From Azorhizobium caulinodans ORS 571 (GTDB lineage Bacteria; Pseudomonadota; Alphaproteobacteria; Rhizobiales; Xanthobacteraceae): a stretch of DNA of 64,000 nt. Under the pieces are notes generated by a model. The model was not told the origin of the DNA and ran no database searches. It saw only the letters and a list, made by a program, of their open reading frames with translations. A program made the position numbers and the translations under genes. Below are positions 17,488-26,274 of the stretch, in pieces. Positions within the stretch are counted from its first letter, which is position 1. Every line of letters starts with the position of its first letter. Location: contig NC_009937.1 in NCBI RefSeq assembly GCF_000010525.1, positions 434,001-498,000 on the forward strand, read 5' to 3'.

Positions 17488-18131
17488 CGGGCGATATCCT
17501 CGAACCGCGCCAGGAAGCGTTCCTTGGCCTCCTGTGCGCGCCATGGAGAGAGATAGGCGGCTTCGAGGCTGGCGTCGAGCCGGGGCGGACGGCCGAACAC
17601 CTTCACCGCCTCCCCTTCGGAGAAGCCGGCGAGCCGGGTGGCCTCCAGAAAAGCGGCGGCGCGGTCGGCCGCCTTGGTGAGTTTCACCAGCGCCTGCGGC
17701 CATCGCACCGGCAGGCCGAAGCGCTGGCTGATGGCGGCGAGAAGCCGGGCCTCCACCGCCTTGTAGTCGCCGCCGATCATCGCCTTGAAGGGCGAGATCA
17801 TGTCGCCGATCACATATTCCGGGGCATCGTGCAGCAGCACGGCGAGGCGCCAGCTCCGGTCAAGGTCATGCGTCTGCGCGCGGGCGAGCCGTTCCACCAG
17901 CAGCGAATGCTGGGCCACCGAGAAGATGTCATCGCCGCTCGTCTGGCCGTTCCAGCGGGCGACGCGGGCCAGGCCATGGGCGATGTCCTCGATCTCGATG
18001 TCGAGGGCCGAGGGGTCCAGCAGGTCCAGGCGGCGGCCCGAGAGCATCCTCTGCCAGGCGCGCGGCTTCTTGCCGGCGGTCGGGGAAGGCGGGGTGGGGG
18101 GCAGGCTCGGTTGTGCGGGCGAATCCGTCAT
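17484..18131 (-). CDS. HD domain hydrolase (YfbR-like)
   Basis: A 215-residue metal-dependent phosphohydrolase. The metal ligands are visible as VAQHSLLVE, LLHDAPEYVIGD and a later Asp in LTKAADRAAAFLEA. The layout matches the YfbR/HD family of 5'-nucleotidases that dephosphorylate deoxyribonucleoside monophosphates. The first 25 residues are Pro-rich and probably disordered. It overlaps the downstream phosphatase gene by 4 bp. Confidence 0.85.
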   Translation of the reverse strand: MTDSPAQPSLPPTPPSPTAGKKPRAWQRMLSGRRLDLLDPSALDIEIEDIAHGLARVARWNGQTSGDDIFSVAQHSLLVERLARAQTHDLDRSWRLAVLLHDAPEYVIGDMISPFKAMIGGDYKAVEARLLAAISQRFGLPVRWPQALVKLTKAADRAAAFLEATRLAGFSEGEAVKVFGRPPRLDASLEAAYLSPWRAQEAKERFLARFEDIAR

Positions 18132-18232
18132 TCCCTGAGGCTTAGCGCGGTCCGTGGGGCGGCGGAAGCCGGGGCGCTGTGCGGCGGAGAGAAGCCTGCT
18201 AGTTTCGCGGCGCTCTACGCGAAAGGCCGCCC

Positions 18233-18658
18233 ATGTCCGATCCCGTCCGCCCTACCCTTGCCGCCAGCGCCGCCGTGTTCCGCGACGGCCGCGTCCTCCT
18301 CGCCCGCCGGGGTAAGGCGCCGGGCGCGGGCCTCTGGAGCCTGCCGGGCGGCCGGGTGGAGCCGGGCGAGCGGCTGGCGGAGGCCGCCGCCCGCGAGGTG
18401 ATGGAGGAAGTGGCGGTGGAGGCGGAGATCCTCGCGGTCGCCGCCGCCCGTGACATCATCGTGCGCGATGGCGAGCGGCTTCTCGCCCATTTCGTCGTGG
18501 TCGCCCATGCCGCCCGCTGGCGCGCCGGGGAGCCGACCATCGGCGAGGAGGCCATCGAGGTCGGCTGGTTCGCCCCCGATGAGGTGGCGGCCCTGCCGGG
18601 CACGGACGGGCTCGCGGAGGTGGTCGCCGCCGCCGCCCGGCTGATGGCGGCCCCTTGA
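18233..18658 (+). CDS. NUDIX hydrolase
   Basis: A 141-residue pyrophosphohydrolase. The Nudix box is read from GGRVEPGERLAEAAAREV to MEEVAVEAE (G-x5-E-x7-REV-x-EE), with the conserved GLWSLPGG in front. Substrates of such short Nudix enzymes include oxidised nucleotides, NADH and ADP-ribose; no specificity motif decides here. It lies 30 bp upstream of the TIGR02301 gene and may be co-transcribed. Confidence 0.9.
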   Translation: MSDPVRPTLAASAAVFRDGRVLLARRGKAPGAGLWSLPGGRVEPGERLAEAAAREVMEEVAVEAEILAVAAARDIIVRDGERLLAHFVVVAHAARWRAGEPTIGEEAIEVGWFAPDEVAALPGTDGLAEVVAAAARLMAAP

Positions 18659-18688
18659 CGGCGCGGGCTCGCGGGGCCACGAAAAGCC

Positions 18689-19096
18689 ATGCGCACCTTC
18701 CGCTCTGCCGCCCTTCTCCTTGCCTCGGCCGTCTGGATCGCCGGGCTCGCGTGCGGGCCGGCGCAGGCGGCTTCTTCGGAAGGCTCGACCCCGCCCTATG
18801 AGCAGGATCTCCTGAAGATCGCGGAACTGCTGGGATCGCTGCATTATCTGCGCCCGCTCTGCGGCGCCCCCAACGAGGGCCAGAGTTGGCGTACCGAGAT
18901 GCAGACGCTGATCGATGCCGAGCAGCCGTCCGACCCGCGCAAGGGCAAGCTGATCGCTGCCTTCAACGCCGGCTACAACAGCTACGCCACCGTCTACCGC
19001 ACCTGCACGCCGGCCGCCGTCGAGGCCGTACAGCGCCAGATGGACCAGGGCGCCAAGCTCGCCCATGAGATCGTGGTCCGCTACGGCGGCAACTGA
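18689..19096 (+). CDS. TIGR02301 family exported protein
   Basis: A 135-residue protein with a signal peptide (residues 1-26, ending AQAA) and the family core YEQDLLKIAELLGSLHYLRPLC. A pair of cysteines (in RPLCG and YRTCT) may form a periplasmic disulfide. TIGR02301 proteins are almost confined to Hyphomicrobiales and have no assigned function. It follows the NUDIX gene closely. Confidence 0.9.
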   Translation: MRTFRSAALLLASAVWIAGLACGPAQAASSEGSTPPYEQDLLKIAELLGSLHYLRPLCGAPNEGQSWRTEMQTLIDAEQPSDPRKGKLIAAFNAGYNSYATVYRTCTPAAVEAVQRQMDQGAKLAHEIVVRYGGN

Positions 19097-19281
19097 GGTG
19101 GTTCGGGCGTCTTGGCCTGCGCGTAAGGGCTCCGCCCCGGTTTCCAGCCTTTCGCTCATCGCGCCGCCCCCATCCCCCTGTGGGTCGGTTAACCTTTCGT
19201 TCAGAACTTCCGTGACGGGACCGTGGGGCGTGCTACTCCTTGGCTCGCCGCCTGATTCGGGGAGCGGCGCGGAGGTCGGTC

Positions 19282-19554
19282 TTGTCGAGCACGTCCAATT
19301 TCGCCAGCCATCCGCTGCATGTCGCCGAGCCGGCCTCGGACGAACGGCACGTGGCGCTGTCCTATCTGGAAGATGCCTGGACGGAAGCGCTGCGCGACGG
19401 TCTCGATGAGGACTGCCTGGTGCAGGCGGCCCTGTTCTCGGCCCTGCGCACCCTCGTCGCCATCTATGGCGAGGAGCCGACCGCCGATTATGTGGAAAGC
19501 CTTGCCCAGCGCGTGCGCGGCGGCGAATACACCCTCATCGGCCAGCGCCAGTAA
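19282..19554 (+). CDS. Conserved hypothetical protein
   Basis: A 90-residue acidic soluble protein (SDERHVALSYLEDAWTEALR, LVAIYGEEPTADYVESLAQR). The proposed TTG start at 19282 has GGAGG 6 bp upstream; a longer TTG start at 19240 lacks one. It is predicted to be mostly helical with no cysteine-rich or membrane feature. The GC bias by codon position and the clean acidic composition support coding. No function is recognised. Confidence 0.65.
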   Translation: MSSTSNFASHPLHVAEPASDERHVALSYLEDAWTEALRDGLDEDCLVQAALFSALRTLVAIYGEEPTADYVESLAQRVRGGEYTLIGQRQ

Positions 19555-19706
19555 GCCTGTCAGTCGTTCCCGGTGGCGCATATCGGGCTGCGCCGGGCGC
19601 GGACCTTGCATATATGATGGCCTGAACGGCCCGTGCTCCGGCGCGGGTGCCTTTTCGTCACCCGGCGCCCATGCGGACTTTCGCATCGGGCCTGCCGACC
19701 AGGGAC

Positions 19707-20558
19707 ATGGCCATGGCCCACGCCTTTCTGCCCGAGCGCGCCGTCCTCGCCGTCTCCGGCCCCGACGCCCGCGCCTTCCTGCACAACGTCGTCACCTGCA
19801 ACATCAACAGCCTGAAGCCCGGCGGCGCCCGCTATGGCGCGCTGCTGATGCCGCAGGGCAAGATCATCTCCGACTTCCTCATCTATGCCCCGGTGGCGAC
19901 GCCCGAGACGCTGCTGCTGGACCTGCCGGCGGCGCGGCTGGAGGATCTGGTGAAGCGCTTCACCATGTATCGCCTGCGCGCCAATGTCGGGTTCGAGCCA
20001 CAGGCCGACAGCGCCATTGTCGCCTTCTGGGGCGATGAGGCCGCACCGGAGGGCGTCGAGGCCTTCCCCGATCCGCGCCTTGATGAACTCGGCACCCGCG
20101 CCGTCGTGCTCCGCGCCACTGCCGAGGGGCTGGGCGGCGATGCTTTCGCTTATGCCGCCCACCGCATTGCGCTCGGAATCCCGGAGGGCGGTGCCGATTT
20201 CCTTTATGGCGACGCCTTCCCCCATGAGGCGGACATGGACCAGCTCGGCGGCGTGGACTTCAAGAAGGGCTGCTACATCGGGCAGGAAGTGGTTTCGCGC
20301 ACCCAGCATCGCGGCATCGCCCGCACGCGCACCGTGGCGGCCCTGCTCGCCGGGGCGCCGGAGAGCGGCACCGAGATCAAGGCCGGCGAGAAGACCGTCG
20401 GCCGCATCGGCTCCATCGCCGGCGGGCAGGGCATCGCTCTCGTGCGCCTCGACCGCGCGGCGGAGGCGAAGGCCAGCGGCCTGCCGCTGTTGGCGGGCGA
20501 TGTGGAAGTGACCCTGAAGGCGCCCGACTGGGCGAGCTTCGACATGGAGGGCGTGTGA
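19707..20558 (+). CDS. ygfZ: Folate-binding protein YgfZ (Fe-S cluster maintenance)
   Basis: A 283-residue protein of the GcvT-like fold. The diagnostic motif KGCYIGQEVVSRTQHRG is present near residue 187, including the functional Cys. YgfZ binds tetrahydrofolate and helps build or repair certain iron-sulfur enzymes. ATG 19707 is chosen; ATG 19713 and an upstream GTG at 19647 are alternatives. It overlaps the downstream glycosylase gene by 4 bp (GTGA). Confidence 0.93.
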   Translation: MAMAHAFLPERAVLAVSGPDARAFLHNVVTCNINSLKPGGARYGALLMPQGKIISDFLIYAPVATPETLLLDLPAARLEDLVKRFTMYRLRANVGFEPQADSAIVAFWGDEAAPEGVEAFPDPRLDELGTRAVVLRATAEGLGGDAFAYAAHRIALGIPEGGADFLYGDAFPHEADMDQLGGVDFKKGCYIGQEVVSRTQHRGIARTRTVAALLAGAPESGTEIKAGEKTVGRIGSIAGGQGIALVRLDRAAEAKASGLPLLAGDVEVTLKAPDWASFDMEGV

Positions 20559-21142
20559 GCGCTGATCGTATTCTGACGCCGCATAGCGACGGCAAGTGCC
20601 GCTGCCCCTGGTGCGGCACCGATCCGCTCTATGTGGCCTATCACGACACCGAATGGGGCGTGCCCGAGCGCGACTCGCGCGCGCTGTTCGAGAAGCTGCT
20701 GCTGGACGGTTTCCAGGCCGGGCTTGCCTGGATCACCATCCTGCGCAAGCGCGACAATTTCCGCCGCGCCTTCGACGGCTTTGAGCCGGAGGTGATCGCC
20801 GCCTATGGGCCGGAGAAGGTCGCGGCGCTGATGGCGGACGCCGGCATCGTGCGCAACCGGGCCAAGATCGAAGGCGCGGTGCTCTCCGCCCGCGCCTATC
20901 TGGATCTTCGGGAGAAGGGCATCGCCTTCTCCGATTTCATGTGGGAGGCGGTGGACGGCACCGTGCAGGTGAACCGCCCCCGTACCCTCAAGGACATTCC
21001 CGCCGAGACGCCTGCCTCCCGCGCGCTCTCCAAGAAATTGAAGGCGGCGGGCTTCAAATTCTGCGGCCCCACCATCGTCTACGCCGCCATGCAGGCCTGC
21101 GGCCTCGTGGACGACCATCTGGCGGAGTGCTGGCGGGCTTAG
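20555..21142 (+). CDS. tag: DNA-3-methyladenine glycosylase I
   Basis: A 195-residue base-excision repair enzyme that removes 3-methyladenine from alkylated DNA. The N-terminal RCPWCGTDPLYVAYHDTEWG and the C-terminal DDHLAECWRA supply the Cys-His-His-Cys zinc snap of Tag. The helix-hairpin-helix region includes FQAGLAWITILRKRDNFR. The start GTG 20555 overlaps the ygfZ stop by 4 bp, giving translational coupling. Its 3' end overlaps the convergent MFS gene by 4 bp. Confidence 0.95.
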   Translation: MSADRILTPHSDGKCRCPWCGTDPLYVAYHDTEWGVPERDSRALFEKLLLDGFQAGLAWITILRKRDNFRRAFDGFEPEVIAAYGPEKVAALMADAGIVRNRAKIEGAVLSARAYLDLREKGIAFSDFMWEAVDGTVQVNRPRTLKDIPAETPASRALSKKLKAAGFKFCGPTIVYAAMQACGLVDDHLAECWRA

Positions 21143-22347
21143 CCCGTTGGCGTGAGCTCGGGTATTGCCCGCTGCGGCCGGAACTGCCGCAAAGCCGCGA
21201 GGGCGGCGAGCGTCACCAGAGCGCAGGCGGTGGCGAGAAGCAGGACGGAGTGCGCACCCGTCTCCAGCAGCATGCCCATGAAGAGCGGGGGAGAGATGGC
21301 GCAGCCGATGTTGAGCGGCAGTGCGATGGTGGAGAGTGCCCGCGCATAGGCCGCCTGATCGTAGAAGACGAGCGGGATGGTGGAGCGGGCGACCGCGAAG
21401 GCCCCGGTGCCGAGGCCATAGACCAGCACGAACAGGCCGATCACCAGCAGCGAGCCATCCGCCATGAGCGCGATGAGCGGCGCGGCGAGGATGAAGCTGC
21501 CGGCCCAGAGGCCCGTGGTGAGCCCGTCCCAGCGCCCGCCGCCCAGGAAATCGATCACCCGCGCGCTCACCTGAAGCACGCCCAGCAGCGAACCCACCGC
21601 CACTGCCCGCTCCGGCGGCACGCCTTCCACCTTCAGGAGTTCGATGAAGATGGCGTTGAAGCCGAAGGCGACGAAGCCATTGAGGGCGATGGCCGTCATC
21701 ATCAGGCTGAAGGTGCGCTTGCGCCCTAGGCGCGGCGCGGGCTTCGCGGGCACCGCCTCCGTGGGGGCGGCGGCCGCTGCCGCAGGCGTGCGGGCCGGCA
21801 AGGCGAAGGCAAGCAGCGGCAGGCACACGGCGAGGTGCAGGCCGGCATAGATCCAGCAGGTGACGCGCCAGCCCCAGAGGTCCGCCAGCACGGCGGTGGT
21901 GGGCCAGAAGAGGCTGCTGGAGAGGCCTGTCGCCAGCATCAGCGCGCCCATGGCCCGCTGCGCTCGCGCCCCCGCCGTCTCATGGATCAGGATGGCGGCG
22001 GCGGTGGAGAGCATGGCGCTGCCGCTGATGCCGAGCAGCGTCCAGCCGGCGAAATAGGGGAGCGGCCCGTTGGACAGGGCGATGAGGGCGAAGCCCGGTC
22101 CCGCCACCAGCGTGCCGGCCATCATCATGCGCCGTGCGCCATGGCGCACGAAACCCTTGCCCAGCACCGGACTGCAGACGCCCATGACGCAATAGAAGAC
22201 GGTGCTGCCGGCAAAGACGGTCGGCACGTCCATGCCCAGATCCGCCGCCATGCGGATGCCGACGATAGCCAGAAGGCTGGCCGTCCCCCAGGCGATGAGC
22301 TGGATGACGGCGGTGACGCAGAGCACACGGAGAAGGACGGCGTCCAT
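21139..22347 (-). CDS. MFS transporter
   Basis: A 402-residue transporter with about 12 membrane helices and a central cytoplasmic loop (about residues 195-215) rich in Ala and Pro. The opening IQLIAWGTASLLAIVGIRMA and the loop GKGFVRHGARRMM fit the MFS_1 fold. Direction and substrate cannot be inferred. It is convergent with tag and lies downstream of the PNPOx-like gene on the same strand with a 63-bp gap. Confidence 0.88.
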   Translation of the reverse strand: MDAVLLRVLCVTAVIQLIAWGTASLLAIVGIRMAADLGMDVPTVFAGSTVFYCVMGVCSPVLGKGFVRHGARRMMMAGTLVAGPGFALIALSNGPLPYFAGWTLLGISGSAMLSTAAAILIHETAGARAQRAMGALMLATGLSSSLFWPTTAVLADLWGWRVTCWIYAGLHLAVCLPLLAFALPARTPAAAAAAPTEAVPAKPAPRLGRKRTFSLMMTAIALNGFVAFGFNAIFIELLKVEGVPPERAVAVGSLLGVLQVSARVIDFLGGGRWDGLTTGLWAGSFILAAPLIALMADGSLLVIGLFVLVYGLGTGAFAVARSTIPLVFYDQAAYARALSTIALPLNIGCAISPPLFMGMLLETGAHSVLLLATACALVTLAALAALRQFRPQRAIPELTPTG

Positions 22348-22410
22348 GGCGAGGAGGGGCGACTCGGAAGGATGGCTGACGATAGGCCTGTCCGGGTTCG
22401 CACGCGATCC

Positions 22411-23151
22411 CTAATCCGCCGCCTCGTACATCCGCTGTGCGGCGAGCAGGGCCTCATCGAGCGGGGCCCCCAGCGCATAGATGCCGAGGCCGTCCGGCAC
22501 CGGCACGCCAGCGGGCACATGCGGGCTCGTCTCCGGTGCGCCGAGCACCGTGCGCACGGGAATGACGCCGGCCCAGATGGGCAGGCCGAGATCGTCCTCA
22601 TCATCGCCCACGCCCTTCGCCCGCACCTTGGCAGAGGCGTCCTCGATGGGCATGGCAATGACCATGGTCGCCTTCACCTCCTGCGTGGTCGAGGCGCGCA
22701 GCGTGGCGTCGCGGCCCGGATAGAAGCGGTCCACCAGCGCGGAGAGGGCACGCGCCTTCTCCTCCGGTTCTTCCACGATGCGCGCAGTGCCGAAGCACAT
22801 GGCCGAGCGATAGTTGGCCGAATGGTTGAAGCCGCAGCGGGCGAGCACGAGGCCGTCCAGATGGGCGACGGTGAGGCAGGCCGGCGTGCCGCCCTTCAGG
22901 TGCCGCAGCATGCGGCTGGCGGAGGAGCCGTGCCAATAGAGCGTATCGCCCTCGCGCCAGTGGATGGTGGGCGTCGCGAAAGGCTGGCCGTCGATGGCAT
23001 AGGCCACATGGCAGAGAAAGGCGGCGTCGAGGATCGGATAGACGACCGCGCGGTCATAGGAGCCGCGCTCGTGCAGGCGCTTCACCCGGTTGCGGTCGGT
23101 GACGGGGAAGGTGGTCTCGGATAAGCGTGTCTCGGTCGTCTCGTGGCTCAT
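22411..23151 (-). CDS. Pyridoxamine 5'-phosphate oxidase-fold flavin/nitroreductase-like protein
   Basis: A 246-residue split-barrel protein. The N-terminal VKRLHERGSYDRAVVYPILD and the core FLCHVAYAIDGQPFATPTIH, YWHGSSASRMLRHL and SAMCFGTARIVEE match FMN-binding PNPOx-like proteins often annotated as Nim-type. The start ATG 23151 is chosen because longer in-frame extensions run into the divergent MocR gene. Its position back-to-back with a MocR regulator suggests control by it, possibly linked to vitamin B6 or another cofactor. Confidence 0.85.
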   Translation of the reverse strand: MSHETTETRLSETTFPVTDRNRVKRLHERGSYDRAVVYPILDAAFLCHVAYAIDGQPFATPTIHWREGDTLYWHGSSASRMLRHLKGGTPACLTVAHLDGLVLARCGFNHSANYRSAMCFGTARIVEEPEEKARALSALVDRFYPGRDATLRASTTQEVKATMVIAMPIEDASAKVRAKGVGDDEDDLGLPIWAGVIPVRTVLGAPETSPHVPAGVPVPDGLGIYALGAPLDEALLAAQRMYEAAD

Positions 23152-23193
23152 GACTTGCCTTTCTGCGCGGGCAGGCTCAGAGCTAGGCTCTGG

Positions 23194-23216
23194 ATTGGAC
23201 CTGAGATAGATCCAAT
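23194..23216. promoter_or_regulatory. Inverted repeat operator between PNPOx-like and MocR genes
   Basis: ATTGGA (23194-23199) and TCCAAT (23211-23216) are perfect arms separated by 11 bp. The second arm ends on the base directly before the proposed MocR ATG at 23217. Candidate site for autoregulation and control of the divergent gene. Confidence 0.55.
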
Positions 23217-24653
23217 ATGCGCCGTTCCGACGAGACCAATCTTTCCGAGGCCGCTGCCCCGGAGGTCCATGCCGCCGACTGGTCGGCCTTGATCCCGGTT
23301 CTGCCCAAGGCTGGCCCCCGGCCGGTGGCGCTCTATGCGGAACTGCGGCGGCTGATCGAAGGCGGCGTCCTGCGCCCCGGCACCAAGCTGCCGCCGACGC
23401 GGGAGCTGGCGGCGCGGCTCGGCCTCTCGCGCGGGGCGGCTGTGGCGGCGTTCGAGCTGCTGCTGGCGGAGGGCTTTGCCGAGGCGCGGGTGGGGGCGGG
23501 CACCTTCGTCGCCGCCGCCGTGCCGCAGATCGCACCCGCCGCGCCGCCGCCGGACCCGCGCCCCGCGGTGGCGCCGCCGCTGCCCGGCGCGCTCGGCCTC
23601 GCGGCGCCCGACGCGCGCACCTTCCAGATCCTGCGCGGGCTCATCACCCGCCATATGGCGGTGCCGGCGCGCCATCACTTCGGCTATGGCGATCCCCGCG
23701 GCAGCCGGGCGCTCAGGGAGGAGGTGGCGGCCTATCTGCGCACGGCGCGCGGCGTGCGCTGCCATGGCGATCAAGTGGTGCTGACCTCCGGCTCGCAGCA
23801 GGCGCTCGATCTCATCATCCGCGCGGCGCTCACGCCCGGCGATCCGGTGTGGATCGAGGACCCCTGCTATCCCATGGCCCGCGCCGCCTTCGAGGGCGCC
23901 GGCATGCGCCTCATCGGCGTGCCGGTGGATGGGGAGGGGCTCGATCCGGCGGCGGGGGAGGCGCGGGCGCCCCATGCGCGGGCGGTCTATGTGACACCCT
24001 CCCACCAGTTTCCGCTCGGCGTTACCCTCACCATGGCCCGCCGCCTCGCCCTCATCGACTGGGCAAGGCGCGCCGGGGCCTGGATCATCGAGGACGATTA
24101 CGACAGCGAATATCGCTATGCCGGCCCCCCGCTCACCGCTCTTCAGGGCATCGATGGGGCGGGGCGGGTGATCTATGTGGGCACCTTCTCCAAGGCGCTC
24201 TTTCCGGGCCTGCGGGTGGGCTATGCCGTGGTGCCGGAGGCGCTGCTGGACGCGGTGATTGCCGTGCGCAACCGCTCGGACCGCTTCCCGCCCTCGCTGC
24301 TGGAGGACGCGCTGGCGGACTTCCTGCGCGAAGGGCATTTCTCCGCCCACCTGCGTCGCGCCCGCCGCCGCGCGCGCGACGCCCGCGATGCGCTGGTGGC
24401 CGTGCTGAATGAAGGCGGGCTCTCGGTCGCCGCGCCCGATCAGGGCCTGCACCTCGTGGCCCGACGGCCCGACTGGACCGAGGACGCGACCCTGCTCGCG
24501 GCGGCGCGGGCGGAGGGGTTCGGCCCCCGCGCGCTCTCGCCGCTCCATGTGGATCGGCCGCCTGAGGCCGGCCTCGTCATCGGGTTTTCCGGCTTCCCGC
24601 CGGAGGAGCTGGCAAGCGCCGCCCGCCGCTGGCTGGCGCGGATCGGCGGGTGA
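23217..24653 (+). CDS. MocR family regulator (GntR HTH + aminotransferase domain)
   Basis: A 478-residue fusion. Residues about 35-105 form a GntR-type winged helix (RPGTKLPPTRELAARLGLSR), and residues about 125-475 form a class I aminotransferase-like domain. The PLP-binding lysine is in TFSKALFPGLRVGYAV, with EDDYDSEYRY upstream. MocR proteins such as PdxR sense PLP and control B6 or amino-acid genes. ATG 23217 has no ribosome site and abuts an inverted repeat, so the message may be leaderless or the start may lie downstream. It is divergent from the PNPOx-like gene, a likely target. Confidence 0.92.
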   Translation: MRRSDETNLSEAAAPEVHAADWSALIPVLPKAGPRPVALYAELRRLIEGGVLRPGTKLPPTRELAARLGLSRGAAVAAFELLLAEGFAEARVGAGTFVAAAVPQIAPAAPPPDPRPAVAPPLPGALGLAAPDARTFQILRGLITRHMAVPARHHFGYGDPRGSRALREEVAAYLRTARGVRCHGDQVVLTSGSQQALDLIIRAALTPGDPVWIEDPCYPMARAAFEGAGMRLIGVPVDGEGLDPAAGEARAPHARAVYVTPSHQFPLGVTLTMARRLALIDWARRAGAWIIEDDYDSEYRYAGPPLTALQGIDGAGRVIYVGTFSKALFPGLRVGYAVVPEALLDAVIAVRNRSDRFPPSLLEDALADFLREGHFSAHLRRARRRARDARDALVAVLNEGGLSVAAPDQGLHLVARRPDWTEDATLLAAARAEGFGPRALSPLHVDRPPEAGLVIGFSGFPPEELASAARRWLARIGG

Positions 24654-24656
24654 GGG

Positions 24657-25097
24657 TCAGGCGGTTTCGTCGAGGCGCTTGGAGAAGACGACGCGCGGTT
24701 CGTCGAGATAGCCGAGCGCCTCATAGAAGCCGCGCACCTTCTCATTGTCCGGGCGTACCAGCAGCATCACCTTGGGCACGCCGCGCGCTTTCAGCCAGTC
24801 CTCGGCGGCCGCCACCAGCTTCCGGCCGAGGCCGGTGCCTTCATAGTCGGGATCAACGCCGAGATAGTACATCCAGCCCCGATGGCCGTCGTGCCCGACC
24901 ATGACGGAGGCGGCAAGACGCGCGCCGTCGCGCAGGACGAGGATGGTGGAATGCGGCCCGCGCTTGGCGAGGGCGATGTCCGCGTGCGGGTCGTTCCAGG
25001 GGCGGGTGAGGTTGCAGCGCTGCCAGAGCGCCACAAGGGCCTCCGTCTCCTCCGGCGCGGCATGGCCGATGGCAAGGGCGGGGGGCGCGTCGCTCAT
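24657..25097 (-). CDS. GNAT family acetyltransferase (YpeA-like)
   Basis: A 146-residue acetyl-CoA-dependent acyltransferase. The acetyl-CoA pyrophosphate loop reads DYEGTGLGRKLVAAAEDWL, with YYLGVDPD before it and NEKVRGFYEALGYLDE after it, as in YpeA-type GNAT proteins. The substrate is unknown. It lies 24 bp downstream of the Sua5 gene on the same strand and is probably co-transcribed. It is convergent with the MocR gene. Confidence 0.9.
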   Translation of the reverse strand: MSDAPPALAIGHAAPEETEALVALWQRCNLTRPWNDPHADIALAKRGPHSTILVLRDGARLAASVMVGHDGHRGWMYYLGVDPDYEGTGLGRKLVAAAEDWLKARGVPKVMLLVRPDNEKVRGFYEALGYLDEPRVVFSKRLDETA

Positions 25098-25121
25098 GAA
25101 GAAGACCTCGGACGGGAGTTG

Positions 25122-26150
25122 TCAGTCGTGCGGGCGAGGGGCGGCAGCGCGGCCGAGGCGGTCGGCGATGGCCTCGCCCAGCCCCTCGCGGGGCAGTGGC
25201 ACCACGGCGATGCCCGCCGCGCCGCGCGCGTCGATGGCGCGCAGAGCCCCATAGAGGCGGCTCGCCGCCTCCGCGAGATCGCCGGCGGGGGAGAGGTCAT
25301 AGACGAAGGCGGCGCTCTCACTGCCCGTCGGCCGGTGGCCGGCGAAGGTGAGCAGAGCCTCGCCGGGCCGCACCTCCGCCACATCCAGCCGCACGGTGGC
25401 GTTGGGCGCGTAATGGGAGGCGAGCCGGCCGGGGGCCGAAGGCTTGGCCTCATCACCGCCCGCCGCATCGGGCAGGGGGCGCCCGAGCACGGCCTCGATG
25501 TCGGCGCGCGCGAGTCCGCCGGGCCGCAGCAGGCGCGGTTCATCGCCGGAGCAGTCGACAATGGTGGATTCGACGCCGACCATTGTCGGCCCCGCATCCA
25601 GAACCGCGTCGATGCGGCCGTCGAGATCGGCCATCACATGGGCGGCCGTCGTGGGCGAGACATGGCCGGAGCGATTTGCGCTCGGCCCCACCACGGGTCG
25701 TCCGGCCGCCGCGAGGAAGGCGAGGGCGGCCGGGTGGTTGGGCACCCGGAGTGCCGTCGTGGAGAGGCCGGCGCGGGCAAGGTCGCAGATGGCATCCGTG
25801 TCGCGGCAGGGCACCACGAGGGTGAGCGGCCCCGGCCAGAAGGCGCGGGCGAGCTTCACCGCATCCGCGTTCAGCACGCCCAGCTGCTCGGCGGCGGCAA
25901 GATCCGGCACATGGGAAATGAGCGGGTTGAAGGCCGGGCGCCCCTTGGCGGCATAGACTTCCGCGACCGCCCGCGGGTTGCCCGCGTCGGCGCCGAGCCC
26001 ATAGACCGTCTCAGTGGGGAAGGCGACCACCTTGCCTTCGCCGATGAGCCGCCCCGCGACCACTGCCGCAGCCTTGGCGCGGGCGGGCGAGGTCGCCGGC
26101 AGCACCTGCGTGCTGCGGGAAGCGGAGGGCGGGGCGGGGGAAGCGCTCAT
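25122..26150 (-). CDS. L-threonylcarbamoyladenylate synthase (Sua5/YwlC type)
   Basis: Makes threonylcarbamoyl-AMP for the universal t6A37 tRNA modification. The YrdC domain (IGEGKVVAFPTETVYGLGAD, PFWPGPLTLVV-like FWPGPLTLVVPC, VGPSANRSGHVSPTTAAHV) fills residues about 30-220. A linker (LARADIEAVLGR) and a C-terminal Sua5 domain follow, which distinguishes Sua5 from the shorter TsaC. ATG 26150 is chosen, giving 342 residues. A GNAT gene follows on the same strand. Confidence 0.94.
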   Translation of the reverse strand: MSASPAPPSASRSTQVLPATSPARAKAAAVVAGRLIGEGKVVAFPTETVYGLGADAGNPRAVAEVYAAKGRPAFNPLISHVPDLAAAEQLGVLNADAVKLARAFWPGPLTLVVPCRDTDAICDLARAGLSTTALRVPNHPAALAFLAAAGRPVVGPSANRSGHVSPTTAAHVMADLDGRIDAVLDAGPTMVGVESTIVDCSGDEPRLLRPGGLARADIEAVLGRPLPDAAGGDEAKPSAPGRLASHYAPNATVRLDVAEVRPGEALLTFAGHRPTGSESAAFVYDLSPAGDLAEAASRLYGALRAIDARGAAGIAVVPLPREGLGEAIADRLGRAAAPRPHD

Positions 26151-26274
26151 CTGTCCGGTGCCTGAAGACCGGCCGTGCCGGGCCACGGCGGGCCGTTGCC
26201 GTGCGCGCTCGGGCTTAAAGGCGCTCCGGCGTGTCAGGTCAAGGCGTCTCGCCGGGATGCGGAGGTGCTTTGCG

